Shown here: positions 21,600-34,169 of the stretch, piece by piece | Numbering within the stretch: the stretch's first letter is position 1 | Layout: every line of letters begins with the position of its first letter | NCBI RefSeq assembly: GCF_040115645.1 | Contig: NC_089573.1 | Location: 1,302,001 to 1,366,000 of the forward strand | DNA length: 64,000 bases | Source: Euwallacea fornicatus | Taxonomy: Eukaryota > Arthropoda > Insecta > Coleoptera > Curculionidae | Direction of reading: 5' to 3' | Made by a program: the position numbers and the translations under genes | The notes under the pieces: model-generated | Databases searched by the model: none | What the model saw: the letters and a program-made list of their open reading frames with translations, nothing else | Told to the model about the DNA's origin: nothing

Positions 21600-24500
21600 C
21601 TGCAACACAAACGTGTATTTTTATTAGTAAGGTACCACTCCCAAGTGGTAGATTTTTACAACTATCATGGAAAGTGAAATTTTTATGAATAGCAACAACC
21701 AAAGCGATCTAATCGATAAAGTAAAGAACCGATTATTTTTAGCTGCTTTCACCCGTGTAGCCGTGAACCTGCTGCCTGATTGAGCGGGGTATTATACGCA
21801 TTCCCACCTAAACGTAATTACCTCAATTACCTGTACGGATTACGTCTAATAGGTAATTGTAGGCGATTTAAATAAAACGTTTTTCTATTTAAATTCTCGC
21901 CAGAGGCGAGAAGGCTTACCACACACGAACGCCACTCTTTCTTGTCCAATATCTCAGGAACGACGCTTCCTTGCTTAATGCGCTGATTAACTGACACCAA
22001 GGGCGATATACTGGTTATCTTTTTCTTTCGTTTGTTTAATTATTATTACTACCGGCTATGCGTTAGTTTAGATAATTAATGGCAGAGAACTACCGTTTTA
22101 ATGACTAATTGCTTTAACCCGAGCAGCAGATATTAGGATATAAGAAATCTGCTAACTATATTTTTTGCCTCCAGGATCGAACTATCTTCGAGAGTTTTAA
22201 CCAATTCTCATTTAATTCCCAGATCTTTGAGAGCAAATTTTTCGTGGTACTGTTTTTTTTTCTAAACGAGTTCGTACACGAGTAACTTTGGTTCTAAAAA
22301 TAATGCAACAGTGCTAATAATAGAACAAGCAGGCTTCATAAATTTCAACTTAATTCTTATGTCACGATGCAATTTCTCTTTAATATATCTCTATTTGAGG
22401 CGGTTGCTCTGATCTAATCTCAGCTTTAATTGGCTCACAATTTTCGCTAGGGAACCCGATCCCTAAAAAGAACCATATACCGACCACTTCCTTATCACGT
22501 TATAAATCCCATTCGTATTATTTATAATACGAATGGTGTTATAAATATGAGATATATTCTAAGAAAATTATGTTATAAGATGGTTCGGCTTAAGAGCAAC
22601 AAACGCGGTACTATTATATCTTGTCATCTCCGGAAGATAAAATATATGCCTTTTTCAACATAACAATTAAACGGTTTTAAGACGGAATAATATGTGTATC
22701 GCATAGGCTAGAAAATAACCGGCTTCGGTGCTTTTAGGAGCTTCTTTCACCATGATGCATTGACTCAGTTAAATTAGTCTGCTAGAGCTCTAAAACGACG
22801 CGAAGGATTGATAAAAATTTCATATACGGGGCGTTTCAAACGTATTTTTTCCGTGCAGACGCCGTGATTGTAGGATCCAAACACTATTGACAAAACGAGT
22901 TGTCTCATTTTTATTTTCATATTAACCCGAGTTAAGTCTGCGAATCATTTAGACAAAATTGCTGCAAATATGCCCTAACGTTGGGATATTAATTAAAAAA
23001 TGTCAAAGATGGGGTTTGCAAATGACCCCTGTTCTTAATCTCCGTCGTTTGGGGCTAATTGTTAATTTTAAAAACGACGGAAACAACTCTGAAATTTTTG
23101 CGAAAACGACTGAAATTTTTCTTTAAGAAGATAGCGCCCATTAACAAAAACGTCTATCAGTTTGGCATATGGCAAATTGCACACGATTACCTTTACGACC
23201 CGTGATTTTTTTTTGTATAAACGCCAAAATGACGCTCATAAGTTAAATTCTCTCCTCAAAATCATTTTTTAAATATGTATTACCAAAATGTCCGTTGAAA
23301 AATGCCAAAAATAGCGTCCAAAAACTGTTGCCTTTAGTTCAACTTTTGCATTTCTGGGTAATTTAAGCTAAAAAAAATAACAACATTTTGGATTTTTCTC
23401 GGATGTATCCGAAAATCTTACTTGTTATAGATATTGAAACGTCAAAAAGTTTCATAAAAGTACGGTTTTGCTAGTTTTTAACCAGTTCGAACAATCTCTA
23501 ATAATTTTTGAGATCGATGTATCGAGCCTAATTTGGGACACCGTGTATATTAATATTATGCCTTAAATGCATGGCACTTTTAAAATAATTTGGTTACTGT
23601 TCTGTTATTTCTTTTAATGTGAGGTCCTCAGCGATTTTCCCAATCTTTTTTAAGTCCGAATCCTGATGTTCAGTATTTCGAAATCATTTACATTTAGTCG
23701 TAAACTTTTAAACTTTCAGGTTTCTTCCATTTTATTTAGTTTTCTCGAGCAGCTTTTCAGCAGTTTACAACAATATTAATGAAAACCTGTAGGAGGGCTT
23801 GATTTTTCGAACATTCAATCGTATTTCACATAAAAGCATGACACATAGAAGCCAGGTTTGCGCACGATATTTGCGCAGCTCCACTACAACAATTTCCGCC
23901 GTTGACGGCTGCCACTAGTCCATCATAGCTGAGCTACGGACCGTAGAACACGTTCGCTACAATCCATACCTCAACCAAGTGTGAATTTAGTAGTTTTATT
24001 CGTTTTCTACACTACAAGGAGAAGAATGTGCCGCTTTACAAATTTCGTTGAAAATTCAATTACCGTACTTCTCGAACCACTTGACCCACACATCAACCAG
24101 GCATTTAGTATTGATAGATTTGAGTCTTTACTTTACATTTCCGTTCAATATCACGTACTCATAATAGTTGTTTCTATGAGCCCGAAATTTACTTTTTATG
24201 TAATCTCAGATTATTTCCCTCGTGCTCTAGTTTATTTTTCGGTTATCGTTATTTCTTTTTTTTTAATTAAAAATAGATGCTAAACTCGAATACGTACAAA
24301 TGAACTGCGGGTACATAGAGATAAAAGTAGGAAAAGTACTTGTAGTTATAGCAAATACGCAAAAACGAACGTTTAAGTAGAAATAGAATGAAGATGTTGG
24401 ATAACGTGGGCTGCTACAATTTCGAATTTTGACAAACTTTGCGTGTTTGTATTTTTTGTTGTGTTCGTTTTTGTACGCATCCTTTAATTCTGGAATGAAT

Positions 24501-26791
24501 TTTCAAACCGACGGATTCTTATCCTTAGAAAATGAATCACACGTCTTGATTCACACTTGGCGGGAACCCCGATTTTAAGGGCCACGTTATACTGCCATTC
24601 GTTCGGTTATGACTGATGCATGGCAGCCGCTAATGGCAGAGGTTACGGTAGAAGGGCTGCGTAATCGATCGCTGCGTAGGCCTACTTCCCGCGCATCTCG
24701 CGTTTACTCCGAAACATGATCGGAGGTGAAAAAACAGCCCTCGTCCAAGTTGCGTAAGTTAACGTATAGACTGGCTCATACGATAGCGATACTCACATTC
24801 CATTCAAACAAAGATTAAAATTCAAGACACTGAAAACCAATCAGTGTATGCACATTATAGTGAGCATCATAGTGCCCCTTGCATTCAGATGGGCGCTGCG
24901 CTCCTTAAGAGTGTGAGCGTCAGTTTCGGTTGATCCCAGCTATGGAACGGGCTTGTAGCTTTGTACAGATTTGAATGTTTCACCACTCAACAAACAGAAC
25001 TCCGAATAAAACATCAGTTTGGACGCAAAGATTGAACCATCGATTGGTTGTAATCCAAATGTTTAGAAGCTGCGTACAGACCCGAACATTTGAACTCACA
25101 ATGAGCAATACACCAAATGGAATGCTCTTCATGCCATTAATGTGGATAGGGAGAGATCCTCATTTAAAAACAGCTTTGCGAATTCTGCGAGGTTGTTTTC
25201 TTGTCTATATTAGTATTTTATTCGACTTTTGTTTAGTTGTTGCATTGAAATGTTGAAGTCTATATCAAGTTTGCTTTTTAAAAATCGATCAGTATGAGGT
25301 GGTGTAAGAAACACCGATGATCTATCATAGAATTCGTTTCTGGGCAATAGATATCTTCTCCGAGAGGGCCGAGGAACCTCAAAGGCACTCCCCGTAAGGG
25401 AAGGAGATCTCACTTTGGTATGACAGACCAAAAGGAGTACTTGCGTTCCTTGCGAATGCCGGAACTTTCATATTGGCGAAACATCTCATGGAGACCCATA
25501 AAAAAAGAATAATTTAAAAAATGTTTAATTCATTTTCCTTCTAAATTAAGGTTTCACCAAACGGCATAAAAAAAATTATGGATTGTTATTTAAAAAATTA
25601 TAACTTTATGCTGCCTAGCGGAAACGGAACACTCTGTATAAGCAAAAATATTATTAAATCATGCAGCTTTCCGATATAAATGAGTACGGTACTAAACATT
25701 TCATATTGGTATTTATACAAGGACACCGAGAACCAAGGCCGGAGTAATGACGAACCCTGTATAAAGCTTTTCCGTAGCTTTAATGATAATCCCGCAGTAA
25801 TTTGTCGAATTATAAATATTAGCTCTGTACATAATTGGTTGAAATAGAGTAAAAGTTTACAAGGCTGTTTCCAATTTTGTAAACTGTCTCTGTACACTTT
25901 TCTCGTCCGATTCACACCAGTAAACATCTAATTATGTACCTCCTCTGTGTACGCCCTGTGTTTTCTCTTGGATTTTCAACTGAAACGAAATTTTAGTTAA
26001 AAAACGACTAAAAAATTAATAATGAGGAGGAAATAATTTCGTGAAAAAGTACTTTGAAAAGTTGCACGCGGCACGCGGAATGTACATGGGAATGGGAAGA
26101 TATCGATTTCAAATTGAATATTTGCCCGAGGTAATAATGTTGTCGGTGACAGCCGCACGTACCCGTTCATGGAAGAATTGCGAACTATTGACGTCTCTTC
26201 CTCAGCAATTTTATCGTGCTTCCATTATTTGCCTAAGCGATTGTACACGTGTACGTCGACGTCGATTATCTTTGAAAAAGACGTCTCTTCCGGGAAAATC
26301 AGATATTTTTTATAATATGGTACACCCAAGCCCATCAAGCGTGTAACGTATTAGTCGACACCGAGTAAATAAATAATTTATATGGCACATGTAGACAAAA
26401 AGTAGGAAGCTGCGGGTACGTGGTTCCAAAACCTGCAAGGCATTAGCTTGAAATTTATCACATTGGTCTAATCCAGGTGGCGAAAGGAGTTCCATATGGA
26501 AGTTAGTCGATGAATATTTTAATCTCGAATTCCGTTCTAATTTCTTGCAGAAGGTGTCTCGACTTACCATGGCAATCGCGTAGCTAGAATTTGGTTATGA
26601 GTATTGTATTTAAAAATATGTTTCGCCGAAACGGTACGTGATCCGGTTAAAAATATCGTTTTAATAATTTTGAATACAAAAGGTTAATAACAGTCACTTT
26701 CTTAAGTAACGTGCGGACGTCGGAACGGTGAAAGACGCATTTGCAAGGCCAGCGGTCAATGCCTGGTATTGGGAAACTCTTGGTACTAATA
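21600..26791. other. Long stretch without recognised genes; probable FGF intron or 5' flank
   Basis: No FGF first exon or other gene could be identified. It includes a perfect hairpin at 22509-22536, a GC-richer patch at about 24580-24760 with no convincing frame, stray mariner-like ends at about 22823 (GGGGCGTTTC), 23545, 25631, 25756 and 25951, and no transposase remains. Confidence 0.4.
22509..22536. repeat. Perfect 12-bp-stem AT-rich hairpin
   Basis: CCATTCGTATTA (22509-22520) and TAATACGAATGG (22525-22536) are perfect inverted copies around TTTA. Pairing extends imperfectly outward through TTATAA on both sides. Confidence 0.75.
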
Positions 26792-28062
26792 GGTGTACAA
26801 AAAGAAACTGAGCATTTTTTGGTGAAATTTAGCTTCATTAAAAACATAGTTATTGAAAATATAAGTAATCAAAATAATTTCCATAACTGTCCATGGTCTT
26901 TTGCCATTTACTGGGTAGATGATGGATGCCCTCGTGATGGAAGCTTAGTGGTTTCGACGAAAAATAGTTATCGAGCCATTTTCGAATATCTTCAACGTTA
27001 AAGAATCGCTGGTCAGCTAAATGAGACTGCATGGATCTGAACAAGTGGAAGTCGGAAGGAGCCAAGACTGGAGAATACGCCGCGTGCTGGAGTATTTCCC
27101 AGCCTAACGAGGAGATGAGTTCCTGGGTCGGTTTAGCTGTATGCGGACGAGCATTATCATGCAGCAATATCACTTTCCGACTTCCTTGGCTCGTAAATGG
27201 TCTTTTTTCCTCCAGAGCTTAATTTGATCATTTGGGCCTGATAGCGGTCAGCCGTAACAGTTTGACCGAGTTCCAGAAGCTCATAGTAAACGACTTCTTT
27301 ACAATCCCACCAGACACGCAGTAAGATTTTCTTGGCATGAATGTCTGGTTTTGCAACCGATGTGGATGGCTGGCCTGGGTCAACCCACGTTTTTCTGCGC
27401 TTAGGATTGTCATAGAAAATCCACTTTTCATCTCCCGTAATAATATTATGCAGAAAATAATTTCTCTTTATACCGAGAAAGCAAGTTCATGCAGATGTCA
27501 ACTCTTCGATTTTTATTGTCTTCGGTTAGCCCATGAGGAACCCGTTTTCCTGCTTTTTGAATTTTTCCCATTCGATGCAATCGAACTGAAACTGCTCGTT
27601 GAGTTACTCCTAACTGCTCTGCAAGCTGTTTTTCAGTTTGGCGTGGATTTTCATCCGGTAAAGTTTGCAGTTCTTCGTCTTGAAACTTTTTTTCGACACC
27701 CGCAGGTGGATCGTCCTCAAGACAAAAATTTTCCTCACGAAACTTCTTGAACCGTTTCCTAACGGTTGAAGTACCAACAGAATTACCTCCCCAACCCGAA
27801 TTAACCATTTCTCTTGTTTCAGCAGCATTTTTTTTTCAGTTTAAAACAGAACAACATTGATATTCTCAAATATTGCTTGGAAATATCCATGTCTCCATTT
27901 TCCTTTTTTTCACTGAACTGCAGCTCCTAAGCAACTGAAACTTTTATCATATAAAAAGTCATAAATAAACAACACCTGCTTACAATTGCAGGCGAATTGA
28001 ACGTGTCTAAGCATGTTTTTTTATTGCATATAACTTCATTGCTCAGTTTCTTTTTGTACACC
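26792..28062 (-). mobile_element. Mariner element, Mos1-like (mauritiana-type), frameshifted
   Basis: Terminal inverted repeats GGTGTACAAAAAGAAACTGA (26792) and their inverse ending at 28062 are flanked by TA on both sides (26790-26791 and 28063-28064). Length is 1.27 kb, standard for mariner. The transposase reads on the minus strand. Its right end is only 8 bp from the next mariner at 28071. Confidence 0.92.
26850..27890 (-). pseudogene. Mos1-like mariner transposase, frameshifted
   Basis: Starts at an ATG at 27890 and follows the Mos1-type layout. An HTH region with VRKRFKKFREENF comes first, then QLAEQLGVTQRAVSVRLHRM, GKRVPHGLTE (WVPHEL motif) and LLSRYKEK. In another frame come GDEKW with the first catalytic Asp (about 27425) and WVDPGQPSTS; then ILLHDNARPHTA with the second Asp, and YSPVLAPSDFHLF with the third Asp of DD34D. 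It ends with GNYFD. At least three frameshifts (about 27827, 27445 and near 27200) split it, though all three catalytic residues survive. Transcription from the opposite strand is not supported. Confidence 0.9.
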
Positions 28063-28070
28063 TATTATTA

Positions 28071-29343
28071 GGTCGTGTAGTATGGAAAGAGTAGATTCTA
28101 GAAATGCCACATTCAACTGCGAATAACTTCACTCTAAATCTAGATTTGGAGTTGACTTTTTTATGTGAAAAAGGCACATTCTTCCTCTTTCCATCAGAGT
28201 TTAAAGTGTTAAAAATGATTGAAAACTTTTGTTTTTATAAAAATTTTTGTGCAGCCATGCAAAATAGTGAAATTCGTGTGTTAATGAAATATGAGTTCCA
28301 CCGTGGAACCACAACAGCTCAGACGGCTCGCAATATTAACGATGTGTTTGGTACTGAAGTCACTTCACAGCAAACAGTATCTCGTTGGTTCATGAAATTT
28401 CATTCTGACCATTTTGACCTAACAAATGAACCACGTGGACGACCTGAAACTCAAGTGGATAACGATCATCTGAAAGCCGTGGAGGAAGTGAATCCACGTC
28501 AAAGTGCGTTCGAATTTTCGTTAATATTCAGTGTGACCAAAAAAACAATATTGACTCATTTGGCTGAAATTGGTGAGGTGGAAGAGCTGGACAAGTGGGT
28601 ACCGCATGAGTTGAGGGACATGCAGAAAGAACGACGTCTCGAAGCTTGTGTTTCTTTGTTGTGCCGGCATAATAACGATCCATTTTTGAATCGGATTGTT
28701 ACTTGTGATGAGAAATGGATCCTACATGACAATACCAGACGTTCGTCGCAGTGGTTGGATCAAGATGAACCACCAAAACATTGCGCGAAAAAAAATCTTC
28801 ATCAAAAGAAGCTTATGGTGTCCGTTTGGTGGTCCGACGCAGGTGTCATCCATCACAGCCTCATGACACCTGGTGAGTCGATTACGGCTGATGTCTACTG
28901 CCGACAACTGACCGAAATGATGAGGCAACTGACGGTTAAGCGGCCAAGATTAGTCAATCGAAGCGCACCGCTGTTGTTGCACGACAACGCTCGGCCACAC
29001 ACCGCACAAGTCACCTCGGCCAAGCTACAGGAGTTGGAATTGGAAACTCATCGTCATCCACCGTCTTCACCCGACTTAGCACCCACTGATTACCACTTCT
29101 TTCAAAATTTGGATGACTTCTTGGTAGGAACTCCGACGAGGCTGTCAAAGCTGCCTTCCACGAGTTTGTCGACTCCCGGCCTGCAGGCTTTTACAGCAGG
29201 GGAATCAATGAACTTCCACGTTAAATGGCAGAAGTGTATTGATAATGGCGGTGCATATTTCGATTGACAAATAAAAACATTTCATATGAAAAAAAAATGA
29301 CTCAAGTTTCAATTCAATTCTACTCATTTCGTACTACGCGACC
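28071..29343 (+). mobile_element. Mariner element, cecropia-type (Hsmar1-like), nearly intact
   Basis: Terminal repeats GGTCGTGTAGTATGGAAAGAG (28071) and the inverse of ...TTTCGTACTACGCGACC (29343) are flanked by TA (28069-28070 and 29344-29345). Length is 1.27 kb. It holds one long transposase frame on the plus strand and sits head-to-head with the Mos1-like copy, separated by TATTATTA. Confidence 0.93.
28257..29267 (+). CDS. Mariner transposase, cecropia subfamily (336 aa, altered near C-terminus)
   Basis: Cut-and-paste transposase that binds the element's ends and inserts at TA. The start at 28257 (MQNSEIRVLMKYEF) matches the family start; an upstream in-frame ATG at 28104 adds only leader-like sequence. 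The HTH part runs to about residue 110, WVPHEL is at 114-119, and the catalytic triad is D151 (TCDEKWIL), D243 (LLHDNARPH) and D278 (SPDLAPTDYHFF), giving the DD34D spacing. The usual Tyr before SPDL is Ser. Residues about 291-321 do not match the family, but the next frame of the same bases does (SDEAVKAAFHEFVDSR, FYSRGINEL). So a pair of compensating indels has replaced this segment, and HVKWQKCIDNGGAYFD is back in frame. The family resembles the Hsmar1 domain of SETMAR. Activity is doubtful because of the altered segment. Confidence 0.92.
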   Translation: MQNSEIRVLMKYEFHRGTTTAQTARNINDVFGTEVTSQQTVSRWFMKFHSDHFDLTNEPRGRPETQVDNDHLKAVEEVNPRQSAFEFSLIFSVTKKTILTHLAEIGEVEELDKWVPHELRDMQKERRLEACVSLLCRHNNDPFLNRIVTCDEKWILHDNTRRSSQWLDQDEPPKHCAKKNLHQKKLMVSVWWSDAGVIHHSLMTPGESITADVYCRQLTEMMRQLTVKRPRLVNRSAPLLLHDNARPHTAQVTSAKLQELELETHRHPPSSPDLAPTDYHFFQNLDDFLVGTPTRLSKLPSTSLSTPGLQAFTAGESMNFHVKWQKCIDNGGAYFD

Positions 29344-30409
29344 TAATACTTTTAAAACGCCAAAACTATCATTTTCGTTGGATTTGGTCGTTCTACAAGT
29401 AAACAAACTCATTGCGAATCTTCACGAGCCTTCGCGTCTTCCTGAGGTTTAAATTATGCGAGGGAACGTTCTCGGTACGGACTTCATGGTAAATATTAAT
29501 ATTTAATTTAAAAAGGGGTGCCGGAACGCTGATAGAGCCGAGGTGCATCGTTAGGGACTTGTACATATCGTAAAATTTCATTATCCACGAACCGTAACTC
29601 TCCCTGACAATGGACATCTTAGCAAAGCGAGCTCGGAGTTATTTCTACATATTTTCCGAAGGAAACACTTTATGCGAATCGCCTTTAGATTTTTAAATTC
29701 CCTTCAAATCTGGTGGGAATAATCATTTTGAAATGCTCGGTCAAAGTAAATTACTATAATTGGATATTCCACCGCGCCTTCTCTATTCTCCGAGTGCCAA
29801 AGCGGTGAGGGGAATTAAGTGTTGTAATATGTACGCAAGCAAATATAGCTGACTCCAATAGACAAAGTAACCACAATATTTCATTGGGGATCTTCTGTGT
29901 TAATCTCATTTCAACTTCCAGTGGCTCCTCGACAATTAATCTTGCAAATGTTTCTTCTCTTTGCTCACCGCGCATAACCGGCTAGTTTTAGAGACTTCGT
30001 GACGGGTAATTGTGCGAGTAGTTTCACGCCCGATTAACCTAAATAAAAGTAGTACCGCTTTATTCATAGAATATAGGTCCGAATTTTCAGTGCACTTATT
30101 TCGATATTCAAAAAGGGGCCTTATCCGCATTGTCTTGGCCAACAGTCAAATGCAAACGTATACGAAGATCGAAATGTCAACGGGATAATCGACTTAACAT
30201 AAATTGATCATCATTCTTTTATCCAATTTGCATTCTTTTTGGGCTTTAAGGCGTGAAACAAATTTTGTTTTTTTTGTTTTTTTTTTAAATTTATCTCCGG
30301 ATGCATGAATATTTAGTTCACGCCGTCAGTCGAGAAGCAAAGTCGAGCAAGGATTCTCCAGGAAGAGTATTTCTATTCTTTCGTCTCGGTGCTAACATGG
30401 TAAACTAGT
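29344..30409. other. Intergenic DNA, nothing recognised
   Basis: No supported gene or repeat. It ends with a poly-T tract near 30265-30290. Confidence 0.4.
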
Positions 30410-32300
30410 TTAAATTTAGGTCTTGAAAACATCGTTTGGAAATGGGACTTTTTGTTCCCAGTGCAAATCCAATTTAAACTTCCTGAAATGGAATTCTTAG
30501 CCTCTGAAGAATCAAAAATGTGGAGAGATCCTCTAGGGAGGAGGTTTTTTTATACTCTAAGACCTAACTAGGAGGCAAGTTAATTTCCTGAAGGGACACT
30601 GCATCACCTCGGTATTGCCGGCACTAAACTCTGTGTTAACACAAATCTTTGGTTCTCACTGGGAATCGCAATTACGGTCCTGAAATGAGGAACGGGTAAA
30701 TCAGTGTTTATTACCTACCTTAATACAAACCAAAGGGATTAAAAACGTGAAAAATTCCCTTTTAAAGAGAAAATGCCTTTTGTGCTAGCCGAAGGACCTC
30801 TGAAGTAACCTCCTAGCGAGACTTTAGCTCGGCCGTGCGGCACAAGACAGGATACGTCCAGTAGCTTTTTAGTAAAGGTCACTTTGGAGGTGATAACAGT
30901 CATGAAATCACCAAATTGGAAAATGGAACTATTGCTATCTGTGGTAACATGAACCTAGTTGATGAGGGGCATGAAAAATGATAAAAAGGGAGGTTCTCTC
31001 TGCGTTAATCAAACTTGAAGTCCTAAGATGATAAATTGAGGGAATTTCTCAATGTCTGTGTTAAATTGAGACGAATAACGAACGTGAAAGCACCTTCTTG
31101 AGAAAAGATTTTTTGAACATTTATATTAACACAAATTGAAGCGTTAAACTGTTTTGCGGGAGAGATCATTTTTGGTTTCGATGTTAATCACAATTAAGTT
31201 TGCGTAGTGACCAGTCACAAACCAAAATTCTCTACTTTTTTAATAATATAAACCGAGGTCTATTGATAATGAAAAAACCTTTATTGTCGAAGAAAAATAC
31301 ATTTGTTTAATTGAAATATCAATGAAGCTGAATTAATCTTTAACACGGATATTTCAGGAAACTTGGCCCCTTTGTTAACGTAAACCGAGAACTTAACTGA
31401 CCTCCTAGTAAGGAACGTTTTTGGAGTCGAGGTTGACCGCAGTTAAAATTTTGAAAAAACCAGTGATTATTAGCGTTAGGAGTTACATCATTAACGACAT
31501 GCAGCGGTCCTCTAGAGACAGTGATTTTCGGCATTTAAGTAAAAATAGTCCTGGTCGAATTGTGGATATGAAAAAGAAAGGAATTTTACCCTCTGTGGCT
31601 TGATTAAATATACAACTAAAACGATAATCTAAGCGAACAAATCAGTGAAAAAATATTGAAGTTGGTGTTAGCACAAATCCAGTCTGCTAAAGATATTATT
31701 TCTCGCTGTGTTAACCGCAAATTAAGCTTCTGGAATCACAAAAGAATGTGTTAACATAATTCAATTGATATTAACCACGAGGAACGATCGTCAGAAGAGA
31801 TTTTATCTTTAACTTTACACACTTTATCTCGAAAAGAATCAGAACTTCTTTTTCTCTCACATATTAACATAGGCAAATCAATTTGAATGGAGGACTTGAG
31901 AACATCGTCTAGAACCGGAAATTTTTGGTATCAGGGTTAATCCAACTTGAGGCCCGAAAGGCCGATTAAGTGTTTTTAATTAACATTAATGTAAGTTAAC
32001 ACAGCGACCAAGATTATGGGTAAATTTCCTCGAGACAGGAGAGTGTTTACATCGTGTGTGTTCAATAATAAGATGACCCTGCAGGCAGTGGGAAAATATT
32101 GCGCTGATATTAACATAGATCTAGACCTGGACCAAGGGCTTGTCCCCTCTATGTTAACGGCGGTGAAGATTGTCAAATCGAAAAAAACTGTTAACATACA
32201 GTAAAGACAAATTAATAACGAGGAATGATCCTCAAGATGGATTTTCGATATGCTTGTTAACATAAACCAGGTTGAACTACGGTTTAAAAATAGAAAAATA
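30410..32300. repeat. Degenerate ~60-bp-period array of GTTAAC(A)CAAATT words
   Basis: A word of the form (C/T)TCTGTGTTAACACAAATTG recurs with divergence at about 30631, 30705, 30940, 30995, 31050, 31119, 31179, 31245, 31370, 31662, 31705, 31743, 31926, 31980, 32100, 32145, 32187 and 32250. Spacings cluster near 40-75 bp or multiples. Companion words such as GAAGTCCTGAA, ACGAGGAACGATC and GATATTAAC recur between them. It looks like an old tandem minisatellite, or a homotypic binding-site cluster since GTTAAC is palindromic. There is no coding capacity. Confidence 0.6.
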
Positions 32301-34160
32301 CCCTTCCAAGAAAACATTTGTCAATACAGACAACTTGGTATCTGTAAGCTTGGCATTACGATGCATTTAGCTTAATTAAAGACTGGAAGAGATATTTTAG
32401 AAAAATTGATCTTTGGCTGTTTGGTAATTTAAATTAAGCTACTAAAGCTTAGTTAAGAGAGTTAGGACAGAAGTATCAATTCGGAATCTCAACAACTACG
32501 ATCACCACATGAACAAAAAAATTGAGGCTGAGCCTAAATTTGGAAAAAAATTTCTCGCACAACGATATGGGACACATGAAGGACGGGGGGACAGGGACGA
32601 TATGAAAAGGTGTCATTCCCTGGCTCGATTCTAACAGACCTCCAGATTTATGCCAATTAATCAAACAGATTGCGACAGATAATTAAACACGACGTGGGTT
32701 GATCTAATGACGAAATGTGTTTGACATATTTAATAAATGACCCTGATACATTTATCGAACGTTTCTCTACGTGCATCTATTAGGAGTTTCAATTGCCGTG
32801 AATTAATCATATTGAGCTTTGAGCACCAATATCTCGAGAATTCGCGGAGGAAAACCAAAATCAACTAGTTCTCTCAATTAGCCCGGACTAACTCGGTTGC
32901 GGTCCGTAAAACGTCGGGAATTTTAACAGTTATTTTTGCGAATTTCGAAGTGCTCTAAAATACAGATTTCACGTCTACGAACTTTGTCGAGGCTCTATGT
33001 CTTCGGATGGGTTATCCCGGGCGCTCCTGAGGTAGACATAAACCAGTTGATGTGAAGGGAAAAATGGCTCTTCAAACGTTTCGAAAATTTCCAACAGTTC
33101 CAAAGACAGAGATTTCTTCCTTGATTGGCGCTTAAAAGTGCAGCTTCAAAGTTGCATCAGGGACCTTTTGGCAAGTTTCAATCTAAAAAAATTTAACGTT
33201 CGAGAGATTTAGAGACAAAAGGTCGTTATCCTTGTGTTAAAACATGTTTGTATCATATGACAAAACTATGTCACCGAACGAATGAACTACGTGAAATAAA
33301 TCTATCAAGAATGTTTGTATTTGGAATTAAGATATCCGTTTAACGAAGCACGTCTGGCATGCACTTTTCAATTTGAATTTATAATATCGTGAATAGTAGG
33401 TATTGTTTGATTTACATTTAATCTTCCTGCGACTGTGGTTCTGGGGTTGTCAAAGACACAGCCGTGGAAACGTCCTGATGGAATATTATGTTCATTTAAA
33501 ACTAATTCATTCATATATTCATGGAACATTAACGCTACGAAAGGTGAATGAATCAGTTCGCTCTTATAGATACGATCAAGTTTGATCGTCTAGTTCAATA
33601 ACTGTCGCCACAATTATTATTTACGCGGTTTCGCTGCCTTTCTCTGTTCACATCTACGGCCCAATTGCCTCTTGAAGGTGAGCCAAGACCTGCATTTAAA
33701 AATTGTTTACATCTACAAGGTCCCAAGAGATAATCACAAAATTGCTACACCCATTTTTTGTCATCTTACACGGAGCTACTTTATGTCTTTATTTTTACTA
33801 GTACCCAGTTAATTTGTTCTTCATTCCGCTTGTTCTGGCCTCCTCGCACCTCTGCACGGCATGATCTTTGACGGATTTACACGACTGTCTGATACCTAGC
33901 GAGCAAAGAAATTGGGTCACTTAAAAAATCGCGCGACTCTTTTGAATTCTTTTTTTTTAGACTTATATTCGATGACTTAAAATGATCTCACTGTATTTTG
34001 TAAACTAAATTTAATATTCGATATCGAACCGAAGGCCTTACTTTTGGTTTTCACGATTTTATTTGCGAAAACGGCAAAATTACAATTAGAACCAAGTTGA
34101 AGTTAGGGCTTTTCGGGACAAAAGGAATAAGTGAAATTTCACTTTCGTAAAAAAACTGAA
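32301..34160. other. Intergenic DNA, nothing recognised
   Basis: No supported gene or mobile element. Possible acceptor-like sites on the minus strand near 33690 precede short frames that stop quickly. Confidence 0.4.
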
Positions 34161-34169
34161 GGGTTACCC

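Noticed and set aside
22823..23548. Possible mariner-like MITE between GGGGCGTTTC and the inverse of ACACGGTGTCCC
   Set aside because: Only the tips are similar; no inward pairing was found, so the two ends may be unrelated.
24580..24760. GC-rich patch as a candidate FGF first exon or promoter
   Set aside because: Neither strand gives a signal peptide or the first FGF strands, and frames stop early.
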